Assembly (NCBI GenBank): GCA_025924495.1
Contig: JAICIG010000464.1
Location: forward strand, 1-6,086
DNA length: 6,086 nt
Direction: 5' to 3'
Source of the DNA: Pirellulales bacterium
GTDB lineage: Bacteria; Planctomycetota; Planctomycetia; Pirellulales; JAICIG01
Part shown: piece by piece, positions 5,035 to 6,086 of the stretch
How the letters are laid out: each line of letters opens with the position of its first letter
Numbering within the stretch: position 1 is the first letter of the stretch
Notes under the pieces: generated by a model
Databases searched by the model: none
Seen by the model: only the letters and a program-made list of their open reading frames with translations
Told to the model about the DNA's origin: nothing
Position numbers and translations under genes: made by a program

Positions 5035-5401
5035 ATGGAAAGCATTGCGATGCTGCCGCATGTTTTCGATCATTTCACGCGGGCAGAGCAATCGCTCGAC
5101 CGGTCGCAAGGCGCTTTAGGCATCGGCCTGGCGCTTGTGCGCAGCCTCGTCGAGATGCACCGCGGCAGCGTGACTGCGGAAAGCGAAGGCCTTGGCGCCG
5201 GCAGCGAGTTCATTGTACGGCTGCCGGTCGTTGAAGTGACGATGGGAGAAGAGGAACTTAGTCCGCCGCGCGATGATCGTCGACGACAACCGCGGCGCTA
5301 CGGGCGGCATTGTTTTGCCATCCGGCTCGATCCTTCAGTCCGACAGGCTGCTGGAATTCTTGGCGGAATTAATCCCTCTTTCCGATGCTGCAGCCATATA
5401 A
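5035..5401 (+). pseudogene. Remnant of a hybrid histidine kinase (HATPase end plus receiver start)
   Basis: From 5035 the reading gives [20 protein letters not shown] (an F-box-like segment), then [18 protein letters not shown] (the G2 ATP-lid motif, GIGLALV) and [14 protein letters not shown], the normal end of a histidine-kinase ATPase domain. The dimerisation domain with its phospho-His, the N box and the G1 box are all absent, and a TGA sits in frame at 5026-5028, so the fragment is 5'-truncated. About 35 nt after the ATPase end, the next frame reads [13 protein letters not shown] (5264-5302), the opening strand and acidic DD pair of a response-regulator receiver, as in hybrid kinases. 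The linker is shifted by one frame, and the receiver degenerates right after. The receiver frame stops at 5399-5401. No kinase activity is possible from this piece. Confidence 0.8.
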
Positions 5402-5402
5402 T
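5397..5402 (+). promoter_or_regulatory. Consensus -10 box upstream of the 5482 gene
   Basis: TATAAT matches the -10 consensus perfectly, in a locally AT-rich patch overlapping the end of the kinase remnant. No good -35 exists at 16-18 nt upstream. A transcript would begin near 5408-5410, run through the leader hairpin at 5424-5448 and reach the Shine-Dalgarno of the gene starting at 5482. Confidence 0.45.
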
Positions 5403-5423
5403 TTAAGCGAGAAAGAGCCGCTC

Positions 5424-5448
5424 CACGATCTCCGCTAACCAGATCGTG
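5424..5448 (+). promoter_or_regulatory. Leader stem-loop upstream of the 5482 gene
   Basis: CACGATCT (5424-5431) pairs perfectly with AGATCGTG (5441-5448) across a 9-nt loop. There is no T run after it, so it is not an intrinsic terminator. It lies between the consensus -10 and the Shine-Dalgarno at 5470-5473, so it would be in the 5' leader. As DNA it is also an interrupted palindrome that could bind a dimeric regulator. Confidence 0.4.
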
Positions 5449-5481
5449 CTGTCAGCTCAGGGGCGAAATGGAGAAGCGACG

Positions 5482-5673
5482 ATGCTTGCAGCTACTGAAA
5501 CGCGGATGCGATTAGACGAACTCAAGAAGCTTCTTGGAGAGAGGGGTTTAAATCGCGACTTGAAGGTTCTCGGCTCACTCCTTTTACACGTTTACGAGCG
5601 ACTTGAGCAATTGTCGGCGCGCGTTCGGGACCAGGATGAGTTATTGCGGCCCGAAGAGCACCGGCGCATCTAG
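5482..5673 (+). CDS. Small helical protein, 63 residues
   Basis: I do not recognise a family. ATG 5482 is chosen because GGAG (5470-5473) lies 8 nt upstream and a consensus -10 lies about 80 nt before; the longer GTG start at 5446 falls inside the leader hairpin. The product is highly charged, with leucines at heptad-like spacing: ETRMRLDELKKLLGERG, then RDLKVLGSLLLHVYERLEQL, ending with DQDELLRPEEHRR. Two amphipathic helices separated by a Gly-Leu-Asn turn are likely, which suggests a small oligomerising or adaptor protein in the cytoplasm. No Cys, His cluster or membrane segment is present. It ends at TAG 5671-5673 and is followed by about 300 nt without a supported gene. Confidence 0.65.
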   Translation: MLAATETRMRLDELKKLLGERGLNRDLKVLGSLLLHVYERLEQLSARVRDQDELLRPEEHRRI

Positions 5674-5813
5674 GCCGGATGGATCAGGGGAGACCGTGAG
5701 GGACAAACGGAGCAGGGTGGTTTCCGTTAATCAGCGGTTCCCATCACAATATGGACGTCAGCCCAGTGCAGCGGATTGGCCGAAATTTGAATGGACGTTA
5801 GTCGGACCACCGG

Positions 5814-5840
5814 AAAAGCACCCCTGCTTTTTTCAGGGTG
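5814..5840 (+). terminator. Terminator-like hairpin with an alternative pairing
   Basis: AAAAGCA (5814-5820) pairs with TGCTTTT (5825-5831) across CCCC, and the T run continues to 5833, which is terminator-like. The same bases can instead form CACC[C]CTG (5819-5826) with CAGGGTG (5834-5840), a seven-pair stem with one bulged C and a T-rich loop. The two structures exclude each other. It lies 140 nt after the 5482 gene and could end its transcript, although the first stem is rich in A-T pairs. Confidence 0.45.
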
Positions 5841-5854
5841 GCATATTGAAGAGT

Positions 5855-5903
5855 AAGCCGACGTGGCGGAGCAGCTTCGGGTGTTTCGCCGCGTCGGCTT
5901 TCT
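5855..5903 (+). terminator. Long stem-loop, probable terminator
   Basis: AAGCCGACGTGGCG (5855-5868) pairs with CGCCGCGTCGGCTT (5887-5900) over 14 positions with one U-G wobble, around an 18-nt loop. The 3' side runs into TTTCTTGTT, a broken T tract. A transcript from the 5482 gene would end here if it passes the hairpin just upstream. The T tract is imperfect, so a structured repeat element is an alternative. Confidence 0.55.
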
Positions 5904-5972
5904 TGTTGAATCGTAAACGAGTGAAAATCTCAAGGCGAATTGCCTCGGCCTTGCTTTAAAGGAGTTCCCTGG

Positions 5973-6086
5973 ATGCGAGACCTGCACGATTTCAACAGCC
6001 GCCTCGAGGCCGAATTCGCATTACTGCCCGATGCGATCGAGCAAAGACGTTCGGTAATCGACCATGAATACCAAGAGCGCCAGCAA
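5973..6086 (+). CDS. 5' end of an unrecognised gene
   Basis: ATG 5973 follows AAAGGAG (5958-5964) with an 8-nt spacer, one of the best ribosome-binding sites in the window, and the frame is open for 38 codons to the window edge. The visible N-terminus (MRDLHDFNSRLEAEFALLPD, then AIEQRRSVIDHEYQERQQ) is charged and probably helical, with no signal peptide or membrane segment. It may begin a coiled-coil protein. Family and full length cannot be judged from this piece. Confidence 0.75.
   Translation, partial: MRDLHDFNSRLEAEFALLPDAIEQRRSVIDHEYQERQQ

Larger units (their letters stand above)
5674..5972. other. Structured intergenic region
   Basis: I see no supported gene here. One frame stays open from 5603 to 5959 and runs through both hairpins, but it lacks a convincing start and reads like translated structure-forming DNA. 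The region holds the alternative hairpins at 5814-5840 and the long stem-loop at 5855-5900, and then about 55 nt leading to the strong Shine-Dalgarno at 5958-5964. The promoter of the last gene probably lies in the final stretch, but no motif is clear. Confidence 0.5.

Noticed and set aside
4412..5119. 235-codon plus-strand open frame
   Set aside because: It runs antisense to the well-supported DUF3467 gene and across the DUF2294-like fragment, has Arg/Ser-rich low-information translation, and matches no family.
5603..5959. 118-codon plus-strand frame after the 5482 gene
   Set aside because: It overlaps the 5482-5673 gene and translates the two hairpins. The only later start (GTG 5696) has too short a spacer from GGGAG.

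Overview
The window looks like chromosomal DNA of a GC-rich planctomycete, probably of the Pirellulales type. This is inferred from the combination of a bacterial RRM protein, a FloA-type flotillin, a DUF3467 protein and remnants of a SET-domain methyltransferase and a hybrid sensor kinase. No single marker settles the lineage, and no rRNA, tRNA, CRISPR array or intact mobile element is visible.

Positions 1-3136 carry plus-strand genes. They are the 3' end of a small Cys-rich protein (1-180), an RRM RNA-binding protein (431-739) with its own extended -10 promoter, a roughly 155-nt leader and a strong intrinsic terminator (770-809), a 50-residue Lys/Arg-rich protein (891-1043), a possible 53-residue membrane peptide (1088-1249), an unrecognised 117-122 residue protein (1360-1728), floA (1783-2805) and a 68-residue protein resembling a winged helix (2930-3136).

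Positions 3169-5401 are a decaying stretch with two intact minus-strand genes in it. A SET-domain pseudogene (3169-3556) keeps its SET and post-SET signatures but has lost its N-terminus and carries a frameshift and a nonsense codon. A palindrome-rich gap (3557-3796) follows. Then come a cupin without the usual metal ligands (3797-4147) and a DUF3467 protein (4300-4650), both on the minus strand. Beyond them, two 5'-truncated gene fragments point away from each other around position 5028: a minus-strand tail resembling DUF2294/MpsC and a plus-strand histidine kinase/receiver remnant. This looks like a rearrangement scar.

Positions 5397-6086 return to plus-strand genes. A consensus -10 box and a leader hairpin precede a 63-residue helical protein (5482-5673). 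A roughly 300-nt intergenic stretch with two hairpin structures follows, and then the 5' end of a gene with a strong Shine-Dalgarno sequence (5973 to the window edge).

Apart from the possible co-transcription of the 1360-1728 gene with floA, no pathway links the genes. I see no clear new multi-gene system. The most informative features are the two gene-decay loci, the structured intergenic regions and several small unannotated proteins.
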